This document shows, piece by piece, positions 26,727 through 35,886 of a stretch of 64,000 nt of DNA. The translations under genes and the position numbers were made by a program. The notes beneath the pieces were generated by a model, which was given only the letters and a program-made list of their open reading frames with translations, had not been told where the DNA came from and searched no databases. Origin of the DNA: Rhodanobacter sp. A1T4 (GTDB lineage Bacteria > Pseudomonadota > Gammaproteobacteria > Xanthomonadales > Rhodanobacteraceae); contig NZ_JACHCP010000002.1 of the NCBI RefSeq assembly GCF_014207185.1, positions 596,330-660,329 on the forward strand, written 5' to 3'. The number at the start of each line of letters is the position of its first letter. Position 1 is the stretch's first letter.

Positions 26727-29225
26727 ATGGCATTGATGAACACCGACGCCTACCAGCCGCATCGCGATCGCTACGACGAGATGCTTCACGCCAATGGCGT
26801 GTCGCGACCGCACTGGCGACCGCTGTTGACGCATCTGCGCGAGACCACGGCGGCGCAAATGCGCCAGCGGCAGGAGTTTGTGCGTAGCCAGGTGCTGGAG
26901 AACGGCGTTACGTACAATATGTATGCGTCGACCCAGGGCGCGGCGCGGCCGTGGGATCTCGACCCGCTGCCGTTGCTGCTACCGGCCAGCGAATGGTCCG
27001 ATCTCGCCACTGCTGTTGCTCAACGTGCACGACTGCTGGATGCCGTGCTGGCCGATCTGTATGGCCCTCAGGCGCTGCTGGCCGAGGGGCTGATACCACC
27101 AGCAACGGTTTACGGACACCCCGATTTCCTGTGGCCGTGCCGTGGACTGAAGCCACCGGGCGGCCGTTTTCTGCATCTTTACGCAGTGGATCTGGCACGC
27201 TCCGCCGATGGCCAGTGGTGGGTGATCGGCGATCGCGCGCAGGCACCTTCGGGGGCAGGCTACGCGCTGGAAAACCGGCTGATCGTCTCGCATGCATTTC
27301 CCGAGCTGTTTCGCGATCTGAAGGTGCAGCATCTCGCCGAATTTTTCCGCGCGCTACGGCAAAACCTCAACCAGCATGCACCGCATGACGAGGGCGAGAC
27401 GCCCCTGATGGTGTTGCTGACACCCGGTCCGTTCAACGAAACCTATTTCGAGCACGCCTACCTCGCGCGCTACCTCGGCTTTCCGCTGGTCGAAGGTCAG
27501 GATCTCACCGTGCGTGGCGAGACGGTATACCTGAAAACACTGACCGGCCTGCAACGCGTGCACGCGATTCTGCGCCGGCTCGACGACGACTACTGCGATC
27601 CGCTGGAGCTGCGTGGCGACTCCGCGCTGGGCGTACCCGGCCTGCTGCAGGTCGCGCGAGCTGGTCGCGTGCTGATCGCCAACGCACCGGGCAGCGGACT
27701 GGTGGAATCGGGTGCGATCGCCGCGTTTCTGCCACGCGTCTGCGAGCGCCTGCTGGGCGAGCCGTTGGCGATGCCGGCAGTGGCCAGCTGGTGGTGCGGC
27801 GAGCCGTCGGCACTGGATTATGTGATCGAGCATCTGGACGAGCTGGTGATCAAGCCGGCTTACCCTTCGACCACGCATCGACCGATGCTGGGGCGCGATA
27901 TGCGCGGCAAGGCACGCGCGGCGCTGATCCTGCGCCTGCGCAAGCAGCCGCGCGCATGGGTGGCACAGGAAATCGTGCGGCTATCGCAGGTGCCAGTGAT
28001 TTCGCACGAACATCATCTGGCCGCGCGGCCGGTCGGCCTGCGCATGTATGCCACGGCGAACACCGAGGGGGGCTACACAGTGATGCCCGGTGGTCTGGCG
28101 CGCGTGGCCGGCACGCCGGTGGCGCAGATGATCAGCATGCAGCGCGGCGGCGGCAGCAAGGACACATGGGTACTATCCGAAGTCGCGGTCAGTCACTTCA
28201 GCCTGCTGGCCAACACGATTACCGCGCGCAATTTGGTGCGTAGTCCGTCCAATCTTTCATCGCGCGTAGTGGAAAACCTGTTCTGGTTTGGTCGCTACAC
28301 CAGTCGCTGCGACGACAGCGCGCGACTGCTGCGCATCACGCTCACGCGATTCACAGATACGGGTGCACCGGCCACGCGCGCATCGGCACTGCTGCTTTGC
28401 AAGGAGCTGGGTCTTTTTTCGCCGCCGGAAAAAGACGAGCCTGAGCCGACACCCGAAGATGCCATCTGGACGGCTATCTGCGATGAGAAGCGCGTCGAAA
28501 GCCTGACCGCCAACCTACGTCACCTGGCTTGGACCGGCACGCAGATTCGCGAGCATCTGTCGCTGGACAACTGGCTGGTGCTCAATCATCTGCCACATCC
28601 ACCGACGATCGAAACACGCAAGAAATCCGGTCTCGGCGCAACGCTGGACTATCTCGACAGCAGCCTGATTCTCGGCGTGGGCCTGTCGGGCTTCGCGATG
28701 GATGGCATGACGCGCGACAACGGCTGGCGCTTCCTGATGATCGGTCGTCATCTGGAACGGTTGGCCTTCATGGCATCGGCTACCGCGTGTTTTCTGCATC
28801 ACGGGTTGGATCAGGGCTGGCATAGCCTGGACTGGCTGCTGGAAGTGGCCGACAGCAGCATCACCTATCGCAGCCGCTACCGCGCGCAGGCCGAGCTGCT
28901 GCCGATGCTCGACCTGGTGGTGTTCGATGACACCAACCCGCATGGCGTGGTGTTTCAGCTACGCCAGCTGCTGATCCACCTCGGTGAGTTGTCTGCTGAT
29001 CTCGGCGGTAACCATCACGCACTCGCCGACGAGCTGCAGGCCGTGCTGCAGCAATACACGGACTTCGATCTGGCTACGCTTGAGCGGCCTGAGGCGAACG
29101 TCTATCTCGCGCTGGCCGAACTGCTCGAGCGAACGACGCGTGCGGCGCGTGAATTGTCCGATGTACTGGCCGCGCGCCACTTCACCCACGTCGGCGAACT
29201 CAGTCGGCAGACGCTGGCCGCTTGA
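26727..29225 (+). CDS. Circularly permuted ATP-grasp / alpha-E fusion protein
   Basis: An 832-residue fusion. The first ~480 residues are a circularly permuted type-2 ATP-grasp domain (YNMYASTQGAARPWDLDPLP near the start, later YPSTTHRPMLGRDM and EHHLAARPVGLRMYAT). The C-terminal ~330 residues are an alpha-E domain (formerly DUF403), seen in SRVVENLFWFGRYTSRCDDS and NGWRFLMIGRHLERL. In many bacteria these are two separate genes. ATP-grasp enzymes join a carboxylate to an amine using ATP, so this is the probable ligase of the cluster. ATG 26727 (MALMNTD) is chosen over a longer open frame. The stop lies 20 bp before the next transglutaminase gene. Confidence 0.88.
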   Translation: MALMNTDAYQPHRDRYDEMLHANGVSRPHWRPLLTHLRETTAAQMRQRQEFVRSQVLENGVTYNMYASTQGAARPWDLDPLPLLLPASEWSDLATAVAQRARLLDAVLADLYGPQALLAEGLIPPATVYGHPDFLWPCRGLKPPGGRFLHLYAVDLARSADGQWWVIGDRAQAPSGAGYALENRLIVSHAFPELFRDLKVQHLAEFFRALRQNLNQHAPHDEGETPLMVLLTPGPFNETYFEHAYLARYLGFPLVEGQDLTVRGETVYLKTLTGLQRVHAILRRLDDDYCDPLELRGDSALGVPGLLQVARAGRVLIANAPGSGLVESGAIAAFLPRVCERLLGEPLAMPAVASWWCGEPSALDYVIEHLDELVIKPAYPSTTHRPMLGRDMRGKARAALILRLRKQPRAWVAQEIVRLSQVPVISHEHHLAARPVGLRMYATANTEGGYTVMPGGLARVAGTPVAQMISMQRGGGSKDTWVLSEVAVSHFSLLANTITARNLVRSPSNLSSRVVENLFWFGRYTSRCDDSARLLRITLTRFTDTGAPATRASALLLCKELGLFSPPEKDEPEPTPEDAIWTAICDEKRVESLTANLRHLAWTGTQIREHLSLDNWLVLNHLPHPPTIETRKKSGLGATLDYLDSSLILGVGLSGFAMDGMTRDNGWRFLMIGRHLERLAFMASATACFLHHGLDQGWHSLDWLLEVADSSITYRSRYRAQAELLPMLDLVVFDDTNPHGVVFQLRQLLIHLGELSADLGGNHHALADELQAVLQQYTDFDLATLERPEANVYLALAELLERTTRAARELSDVLAARHFTHVGELSRQTLAA

Positions 29226-29245
29226 GAGGCTGCTATCGTTCGCAT

Positions 29246-30199
29246 ATGGCACGTTACAGGGTTACTCACGACACGCATTATCAGTACGACGCGCCGGTGG
29301 CGCTGTCGCGCCAGCTGCTGCACCTGACGCCGCGCGAGCTGCCACGGCAGCAGTGCCTAGAGCATCGCCGGCAGGTCATTCCGGAACCGAGCTTTCAACT
29401 CGAACATCTGGATGCCTTCGGCAACGTCGCCGCGATGATGGCATTCGAGGCACCACACGACGAGCTGTGGGTGCGCACCGAAAGTATCGTCGAGGTGTTT
29501 TCGCCAGAGCCGTCCACGTTCGCCGAAACGCCCGCCTGGGAAAGCGTGCGCAATCGCCTGCACTACCATGCCGGCGTAGCGCCTTCACCAATCACCCTCG
29601 CCGCCTTGCAGTATCGCTTTGGCTCGCCGTATGGGCGGATCAAGCGCCGCTTCGCGATCTATGCAGCAGACTGTTTCCCACCGGGCCGGTCACTACTGGA
29701 TGGCGTGATCGCGCTGAATGGAAAAATCCACCGGGATTTCAAGTTCGACCCCGAAGCCACCACCGTCGCTACGCCGGTTTCCGACGTGCTCACCCGACGC
29801 CGTGGCGTGTGCCAGGACTTCGCCCATGTGATGGTGTCGTGCCTGCGCTCGATCGGTCTGGCGGCTCGATACGTCAGCGGCTATATCCTCACCACGCCGC
29901 CGCCAGGGCAGCAGCGACTGATCGGCGCCGATGCCTCGCACGCCTGGGTATCCGTATGGTGCCCCGGCGAAGACGAAAACCGCTGGCTCGACGCCGATCC
30001 CACCAACAACCTGCTGCCCGGGAGCCAACACGTCACGCTCGCCTGGGGCCGCGACTTCGGCGACGTCTCACCGCTGCGCGGGGTGATCCTCGGCGGCGGC
30101 GAACAGGAGTTGAAAGTCAGCGTCACCATGCTGCCTTTGGACGAACTGCCGCTGGATGGTGCAACGAATGACGCGTTGGCGCAGTGGCAGACGCAGTGA
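29246..30199 (+). CDS. Transglutaminase-like cysteine protease/transferase
   Basis: A 317-residue protein with the bacterial transglutaminase N-terminal domain (MARYRVTHDTHYQYDAPVAL) followed by the catalytic core. The triad is Cys189 in RGVCQDFAHV, His232 in SHAWVSVW and Asp251 in DADPTNN. It lacks a signal peptide. ATG 29246 is used because it aligns with the family start; the frame is open from a TTG at 29222 that overlaps the previous stop. It follows the ATP-grasp/alpha-E gene and most likely acts on the same peptide, either cleaving it or forming amide bonds. The partner transglutaminase/DUF2126 at 22373 is only distantly similar. Confidence 0.88.
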   Translation: MARYRVTHDTHYQYDAPVALSRQLLHLTPRELPRQQCLEHRRQVIPEPSFQLEHLDAFGNVAAMMAFEAPHDELWVRTESIVEVFSPEPSTFAETPAWESVRNRLHYHAGVAPSPITLAALQYRFGSPYGRIKRRFAIYAADCFPPGRSLLDGVIALNGKIHRDFKFDPEATTVATPVSDVLTRRRGVCQDFAHVMVSCLRSIGLAARYVSGYILTTPPPGQQRLIGADASHAWVSVWCPGEDENRWLDADPTNNLLPGSQHVTLAWGRDFGDVSPLRGVILGGGEQELKVSVTMLPLDELPLDGATNDALAQWQTQ

Positions 30200-30397
30200 T
30201 CCGTTTCCAAACCTCACAAGCCTATCGACCGCAGCCTCGATTCGAGCGGATTTGACGAGGCCATCAGTCCGTTCGCCCTGGAACGGCGAGCGGTGAACGA
30301 AGTCGGCGCAGCAGTTCACTTGCAGCATGCGCGACTGCCGACAAACTGGACTGGATGAAGGTTCGCCCGGACGCGGCCAAAGGGGTACTCAAACTTC

Positions 30398-31501
30398 ATG
30401 AAAACGTTCCACTGCAACAGCTGCAACCAGCAGGTATTTTTCGAAAACGTATTGTGCGAACGCTGCGGCCATATGCTCGGCTATGTCTACGATCTGGACG
30501 ATGTCAGCGCGTTCGAGCCGGACAACAACGGCTTCTGGCGCAGCCTGGATACGCGCACGAATGGCCGCAGCTACAAGCAGTGCCAGAACTACATCGCCGA
30601 ACACGTCTGCAACCGGATGATCCCGACGGACGATCCCGAAGCACTGTGCAAGTCATGCCGGCTGACGCTGACCATTCCCACCTTGTCGTCCGACGAAAAT
30701 CGCGAATACTGGTACAGGCTCGAGCGCGCCAAGCGCCGCCTGCTCTACACGCTCAGCCATCTCGACCTGCCGATCGAGTCACGCGAAGAAAATCCGGAAA
30801 CCGGCCTCGCCTTTGAATTTCTGGAAAACCAGCAAGGCGAACCTCCAGTACACACCGGCCACTCCGACGGCCTGATCACGCTCAATATCGCCGAGGCGGA
30901 CGACGCTTATCGCGAGCGCACACGCACGCGGCTGCACGAACCGTATCGCACCCTGCTCGGTCATTTCCGTCACGAGATCGGCCACTACTACTTCATGCGC
31001 CTGATGCAGGAAGGTCAGCTGATGGACGAGTGCCGCGTAGTTTTCGGCGACGAGCGCATCGACTACGGCGAAGAGATCGAGCGTCATTACAAGCAAGGCC
31101 CACCGGCCAACTGGGCGGGGTCGTATATCAGCGCCTACGCCACGATGCATCCCTTCGAGGATTGGGCCGAAACCTGGGCGCACTACATGCACATGGTCGA
31201 CACCCTGGAAACCGCCAGCGCCTGCGGCCTGATGCTGGCGCCGTCGAACCCTAGCGAACCCTCGCTGCAGGTCGACCCGGTGGATACGGTAACACGCTCC
31301 TTCAGTGAAATGATCGAGCGCTGGTTTCCGCTGACCTACGTACTCAACAGCCTCAACCGCAGCATGGGTACGCCGGACGGCTATCCGTTCGCACTGGCGT
31401 CGCCAGTCATCGACAAGCTGCGCTTCATCCACAAGGTGATCCGCACGCAGGGACAAGCGTCGGAGCATATGCAGGAAGATTCAAACCTACGCACCGCATG
31501 A
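30398..31501 (+). CDS. Zinc-ribbon putative metallopeptidase
   Basis: A 367-residue protein with a four-cysteine zinc ribbon at the N-terminus (Cys6, Cys9, Cys20, Cys23 in CNSCN and CERCGHMLGY) and a metalloprotease motif HEIGH (His192, Glu193, His196) in FRHEIGHYYFMRL. Downstream residues such as EDWAETWAHYMHM may provide the third ligand. This matches the predicted zinc-binding metallopeptidases that travel with transglutaminase/ATP-grasp/alpha-E clusters. It lies 200 bp after the transglutaminase on the same strand, with AAGGGG before its ATG. A role in maturing the cluster product is inferred; no substrate is known. Confidence 0.85.
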   Translation: MKTFHCNSCNQQVFFENVLCERCGHMLGYVYDLDDVSAFEPDNNGFWRSLDTRTNGRSYKQCQNYIAEHVCNRMIPTDDPEALCKSCRLTLTIPTLSSDENREYWYRLERAKRRLLYTLSHLDLPIESREENPETGLAFEFLENQQGEPPVHTGHSDGLITLNIAEADDAYRERTRTRLHEPYRTLLGHFRHEIGHYYFMRLMQEGQLMDECRVVFGDERIDYGEEIERHYKQGPPANWAGSYISAYATMHPFEDWAETWAHYMHMVDTLETASACGLMLAPSNPSEPSLQVDPVDTVTRSFSEMIERWFPLTYVLNSLNRSMGTPDGYPFALASPVIDKLRFIHKVIRTQGQASEHMQEDSNLRTA

Positions 31502-31589
31502 TGTGCCTTGGAGCCTGGACGGATTCGATGCGCTGAGCACGGTTATCGCGAGTACTTAGCGCATCGTCCCCATAATTTTCAAATATCGA

Positions 31590-32963
31590 TCACGACACCG
31601 ACCGGCGCTTCAGCAAGTAGCCCGCTGCCAACAAGAGGAACCACACGGGGCTCGCCAGCAATGCCTGTCGGGTATCGGCCTGTAGCGTAAGCAGGACGAT
31701 GACGAAAGCAAAGAAGGCCAGGCACACGTAGCACATGAATACGCCGCCGGGCATCTTGTACGCGGACTCTGCATGCAGAGCGGGACGCTTGCGACGGTAA
31801 GCAATGTAAGCGCAGAGGATCAGCGACCACACAAACATGAAGAGCACGGCGGCGAGCGTGGTCACCAGCGTAAACACGGTGACCAGGTTGGGGATCACAT
31901 AGACGAGCATGGCGCCTACCAGCAGGCAAACGCACGAAAAAATTAATCCCCGGGAAGGCACGGATGCCTGCGACAGGCGCGCGAATGCCTTCGGCGCGTG
32001 ATTCTCTGCAGCCAGGCCGTAGAGCATTCGGCTGGTGGAAAATATGCCGCTGTTGGCTGACGAGGTAGCCGAGGTCAACACAACGAAGTTGATCAGGCTT
32101 GCGGCGGCAGGAATACCCGCAAGCACGAAGAGCTCCACGAACGGGCTCTTGCCCGGCACCACCTGACGCCAGGGCGTTACGGCCATGATTGCGATCAGCG
32201 CGAGCACGTAGAAAAGCATGATTCGCACCGGAATCGAATTGATCGCCTTGGGCAAGTTGCGCTGGGGGTCTGCCGTTTCCGCCGCCGTAGTACCCACCAA
32301 CTCAATTCCGACGAAAGCGAACACCGCGATCTGGAAACCGGCGAAGAAGCCACCGAGACCCATGGGGAAAAGACCGCCATCGTTCCAGAGGTTGGCGAAG
32401 CTGGCCCGGTGTCCGCTGGGCGAAGTAAAGCCGTAAGCCACGAGACCCAGGCCTGTCACGATCAGCGCGCTGATGGCGATGATCTTGATCAGCGCGAACC
32501 AGAATTCCATCTCGCCGAAGAGCCTGACGGTTGCGAGGTTCAGCACCAGCAGCAGGCAGACACAAAGCACCGCCGGGATCCATGGCGCCATTCCCGGGAA
32601 CCAAAACTGAGCATAGGACGCGATCGCGATGACATCGGCGATGGCGGTGATGATCCAGCAGAACCAGTAGGTCCAGCCGCAGAAGAAACCTGCCCAGGGA
32701 CCCAGTAGGTCCGTGGAGAAGTCGATGAAGGATTTGTACGAAAGGTCGGAAAGTAACAGCTCGCCCATCGCGCGCATGACGAAGAACAGCATGCCACCGA
32801 TGATCAGGTACACCAGGAGAATCGAGGGACCGGCCAAGCTGATCGTCTTTCCCGACCCCATGAATAACCCGGTGCCGATGGCGCCGCCGATGGCGATGAG
32901 CTGCAAGTGGCGGTTCGACAGGCTGCGATGGAGATGGTCTGGTTGGTCCAGGTGCTGGGACAT
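31590..32963 (-). CDS. cycA: D-serine/D-alanine/glycine:proton symporter CycA
   Basis: A 457-residue amino-acid permease of the APC superfamily with 12 helices. It is very close to enterobacterial CycA through long stretches, for example LIAIGGAIGTGLFMGSGKTI, VMRAMGELLLSDLSYKSF, TYWFCWIITAIADVIAIASY and FAGFQIAVFAFVGIELVGTT. It should import D-serine, D-alanine, glycine and analogues with protons across the inner membrane. An AGGAG sequence precedes the ATG. It is convergent with the metallopeptidase and divergent from the GH31 gene, so it is probably a single-gene unit. Confidence 0.93.
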   Translation of the reverse strand: MSQHLDQPDHLHRSLSNRHLQLIAIGGAIGTGLFMGSGKTISLAGPSILLVYLIIGGMLFFVMRAMGELLLSDLSYKSFIDFSTDLLGPWAGFFCGWTYWFCWIITAIADVIAIASYAQFWFPGMAPWIPAVLCVCLLLVLNLATVRLFGEMEFWFALIKIIAISALIVTGLGLVAYGFTSPSGHRASFANLWNDGGLFPMGLGGFFAGFQIAVFAFVGIELVGTTAAETADPQRNLPKAINSIPVRIMLFYVLALIAIMAVTPWRQVVPGKSPFVELFVLAGIPAAASLINFVVLTSATSSANSGIFSTSRMLYGLAAENHAPKAFARLSQASVPSRGLIFSCVCLLVGAMLVYVIPNLVTVFTLVTTLAAVLFMFVWSLILCAYIAYRRKRPALHAESAYKMPGGVFMCYVCLAFFAFVIVLLTLQADTRQALLASPVWFLLLAAGYLLKRRSVS

Positions 32964-33327
32964 GTGTACTCCTGTGAGTGGCAGGGGATGACGAATACAA
33001 TGGATATACGGCTATGACACAGTTCCGCTCGACGACGGAATGCCATGGGACGTAGAAGACAGCTGGCTGCAGCAGAGTGCACTGCATGCCTGATCGAATC
33101 AACGCCTCCTCGACGGGCCACTTCGCATTATGGTCGGCCCGCTCGCTGATGACTGGGTGAATCGTGCTTGAGAACACAAAGCGACGTACGCCCGCATGAA
33201 TACGTATGCACCGATGTACCCTCGCTCGATGTCCGGCCTAACATGGCCGCACTCGAGGGAGACATGCGATGGCCATTCATCCAAAGCGCAACAATCGATG
33301 CCACAACGGCAATCGGGATATTGGCTG
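32964..33327. promoter_or_regulatory. Intergenic region with GH31 promoter and operator
   Basis: A 364-bp region between divergent cycA and the GH31 gene. It carries operator copy 3 at 33197-33210 and a -10-like TAACAT at 33239, 29 bp after it. The frame of the GH31 gene stays open through the operator and would give a false N-terminus beginning MNTYA. Confidence 0.6.
33197..33210 (+). promoter_or_regulatory. Alpha-glucan regulon operator, copy 3
   Basis: TGAATACGTATGCA, identical to copies 2 and 4, 118 bp upstream of the GH31 start. TAACAT begins 29 bp downstream. Confidence 0.75.
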
Positions 33328-35706
33328 ATGAGGCTCCGCACCTGCCTGCCGGTTCTTTTCTTATTGATGCTGGGTTTATCGCGGGCCTCGCCTACATCGG
33401 CGCAGTCGTCGGATCGTGCAGCGCCTTGCAGCGCATGCATGGAGATACCGCTTGAAAAGGGTCAGCTGTCGATAGCACTGGTCGCTAACGATACCGTGCA
33501 GGTGCAATTCCTGGCTGATGCACCGGCTGCAACCGAATCCCTCGTACTCGATCCAACGTGGCACGCAGCGACAGCACCATCTGCACGCGTGCAGGAGAAT
33601 TCATCCACGCTGGAACTCGATGCGCCGCAGGTGCATGTGATCTGGGATAAAAAGCGGCGCGAGTTGAGCATCGAGGATGCCGATCACCAGCCTCTGCTGC
33701 GTCAATACGATCTTGCCTCACTCGCTCGCGGCGAACTGCATCTGTCCCACGCCGCCAGTGATCCGATGTACGGCATCGGCGGCTACAACGCGACCGAGAC
33801 CGTCTCCGCAGGACTCCTTCGGCATGGCCGCCAGTTGGCCACCGCCGGGGCACAAGGGCATGCCGGTGCGCCCTTGGTCTGGAGCACCGCCGGCTACGGA
33901 CTTCTGGTGATTAATCCCACTACCAGCTTCACCCTGGTCGGGTCGCATCTGGACGTCCAGGCGCCCGCCGGCAATCTCGATTACTTCATCGTGCTCGGTC
34001 AGCCCGATGATATTTTTGCCGCGATCGCGCGGCTCAGTGGACACTCGCCGTTGTTTCCGAAATGGGCCATGGGCTTTACCAACAGCCAGTGGAGCATCGA
34101 CCAGAAAGAGTTGCTGTCGATCGTGGATACCTATCGCCGCAAACATATCCCGATCGACAACTTCACTCTCGACTTCGACTGGAAGGCCTGGGGTGAAGAT
34201 GATTACGGCGAGTTCCGCTGGAACCCGGCGAAGTTTCCCGACGGCCCCAGCGGCAAGCTGAAATCGTTGCTCGATCAGCGCGGCATGCACCTCACCGGCA
34301 TCATGAAACCACGCATTCACGTCGACACCGTCGAAGGTCGTTACGCCACCGCACACGACTTGTGGTTTGCCGGTAAACCGGTGAGTGACGATTATTTTTC
34401 GCATAAGCCCGTGCGCGATATCGACTTCGACAAGCCCACCGCACGTACATGGTTTTTCAACAAGACGCTGGAACACTCGTTCGACACCGGCATCGTCGGC
34501 TGGTGGAACGACGAAGCCGACGACACCGGCAACGACGGCCAGTTTCTCAACATGCAGCGTGCGCTCTACGACGGCCAGCGCGAGCATTCCGACCAACGCG
34601 TATGGTCGGTCAACCGCAATTTCTGGCTTGGCGCGCAGCGTTACGCCTACGGCTTGTGGTCTGGCGATATTGCCACCGGCTTCGCCAGCATGGCCGGGCA
34701 ACGCGCACGCATGCTCAGCGCGATCGACGTAGGCGCGATGCAGTGGGGTATGGATGGCGGCGGCTTCCACGGCCATCCGTCAGATGAAAATTACGCGCGC
34801 TGGATCGAGTTTGGCGCGTTCACGCCGATCTTTCGCGTGCACGGCGACTTCGGCGAAAAACGTCAGCCGTGGACCTACGGCAGCGATGCCGAAAAGGCCG
34901 CCACCGATGCGATTCGCCTGCGCTACGCGCTGATCCCGTATATCTACAGCTACGAATACACGCGCCATGTCGATGGCATCGGCCTGGTTCGACCACTGAC
35001 CTTCGACTGGCCGCACGATCCCCAGGTGCGCAACGATGTCGATGCATGGATGTTCGGCGACAGCCTGCTGGTCTCGCCAGTGGTGGTTCAGGGACAAACC
35101 GCCAAGGACATCTACCTGCCCGCTGGCACGTGGACCGAGTGGTTCAGCGGCAAGCTCTACAAAGGCGGCCAGCGCGTCCACTACGTCAACGACAGCTCGC
35201 ATTGGCACGATATTCCGCTGTTCGTACGCCAGGGCGCGATCATCCCGACACAGCCGGTGATGGACTACGTCGGCCAGCAACCCTTGACACAGCTCGACGT
35301 CGAGATCTTTCCAGACGATCGCCGCACCCACTTCGACTATTACGACGACGATGGCAGCACCTACGCCTACGAGCACGGCGCGTCGTTCCGCCAGTCGCTG
35401 GCTGTGCAGCGACAGAGCGGCACGGTACACGTTGACATCAGCGCCGCCGTCGGCAGCTATCGGCCGGATCTGGCGTTCTATCTGCTGAAGATTCATGGCG
35501 GCGCCGCAGCTTCCGTTGTCACGGATAGTCGCGCCATGCCGTCATTTGTCAGCCTCGATGCACTGTTGCAGAGCGCCGGCGAAGGCTGGTCGCGCGGTCA
35601 CGACACCTACGGCACAGTCACCTATGTACGGGTCAAGGCGGCCGTTGCGCGAAACATCGCGCTTGCGCTGGAAGGCGGCGCCCCGCATCCGATGCCGTCG
35701 CCCTGA
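33328..35706 (+). CDS. Exported GH31 alpha-glucosidase
   Basis: A 792-residue GH31 enzyme. ATG 33328 starts a clear signal peptide (MRLRTCLPVLFLLMLGLSRA). An N-terminal beta-sandwich precedes the barrel, which contains FPKWAMGFTNSQW, the nucleophile Asp395 in GWWNDEADD and the acid/base Asp447 in LWSGDIATGF. The C-terminal beta domains (DUF5110-like, ending after YYDDDGSTYAYEHG) are present. It should release glucose from the non-reducing ends of alpha-glucans in the periplasm. The frame is open upstream to 33196, but that part contains the operator and promoter. It leads a plus-strand unit with the six-hairpin glycosidase and MFS permease, though the second gene has its own operator. Confidence 0.9.
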   Translation: MRLRTCLPVLFLLMLGLSRASPTSAQSSDRAAPCSACMEIPLEKGQLSIALVANDTVQVQFLADAPAATESLVLDPTWHAATAPSARVQENSSTLELDAPQVHVIWDKKRRELSIEDADHQPLLRQYDLASLARGELHLSHAASDPMYGIGGYNATETVSAGLLRHGRQLATAGAQGHAGAPLVWSTAGYGLLVINPTTSFTLVGSHLDVQAPAGNLDYFIVLGQPDDIFAAIARLSGHSPLFPKWAMGFTNSQWSIDQKELLSIVDTYRRKHIPIDNFTLDFDWKAWGEDDYGEFRWNPAKFPDGPSGKLKSLLDQRGMHLTGIMKPRIHVDTVEGRYATAHDLWFAGKPVSDDYFSHKPVRDIDFDKPTARTWFFNKTLEHSFDTGIVGWWNDEADDTGNDGQFLNMQRALYDGQREHSDQRVWSVNRNFWLGAQRYAYGLWSGDIATGFASMAGQRARMLSAIDVGAMQWGMDGGGFHGHPSDENYARWIEFGAFTPIFRVHGDFGEKRQPWTYGSDAEKAATDAIRLRYALIPYIYSYEYTRHVDGIGLVRPLTFDWPHDPQVRNDVDAWMFGDSLLVSPVVVQGQTAKDIYLPAGTWTEWFSGKLYKGGQRVHYVNDSSHWHDIPLFVRQGAIIPTQPVMDYVGQQPLTQLDVEIFPDDRRTHFDYYDDDGSTYAYEHGASFRQSLAVQRQSGTVHVDISAAVGSYRPDLAFYLLKIHGGAAASVVTDSRAMPSFVSLDALLQSAGEGWSRGHDTYGTVTYVRVKAAVARNIALALEGGAPHPMPSP

Positions 35707-35735
35707 AGCACGCCATCGCTGCTGATTTGCGAGCA

Positions 35736-35749
35736 TGAATACGTATGCA
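35736..35749 (+). promoter_or_regulatory. Alpha-glucan regulon operator, copy 4
   Basis: TGAATACGTATGCA in the 180-bp gap between the GH31 and six-hairpin glycosidase genes. TACCAT begins 30 bp downstream, so the glycosidase/MFS pair probably has its own regulated promoter. Confidence 0.75.
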
Positions 35750-35886
35750 GGCGCTGGTTGCTGCATTGCGACGCTGTTTACCATGGGCAAATAAGCCATG
35801 CCGTAGCCGCAAGGCGCAGCGGGATCACGCTGCAGGGAGCCATCGATGCAACCGATCACCACAGCCGCACAGCGCACCATGCCGAT

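Noticed and set aside
33196..33327. 44-codon N-terminal extension of the GH31 enzyme
   Set aside because: The extension contains the operator (MNTYA) and a -10-like element, and it would bury the signal peptide.
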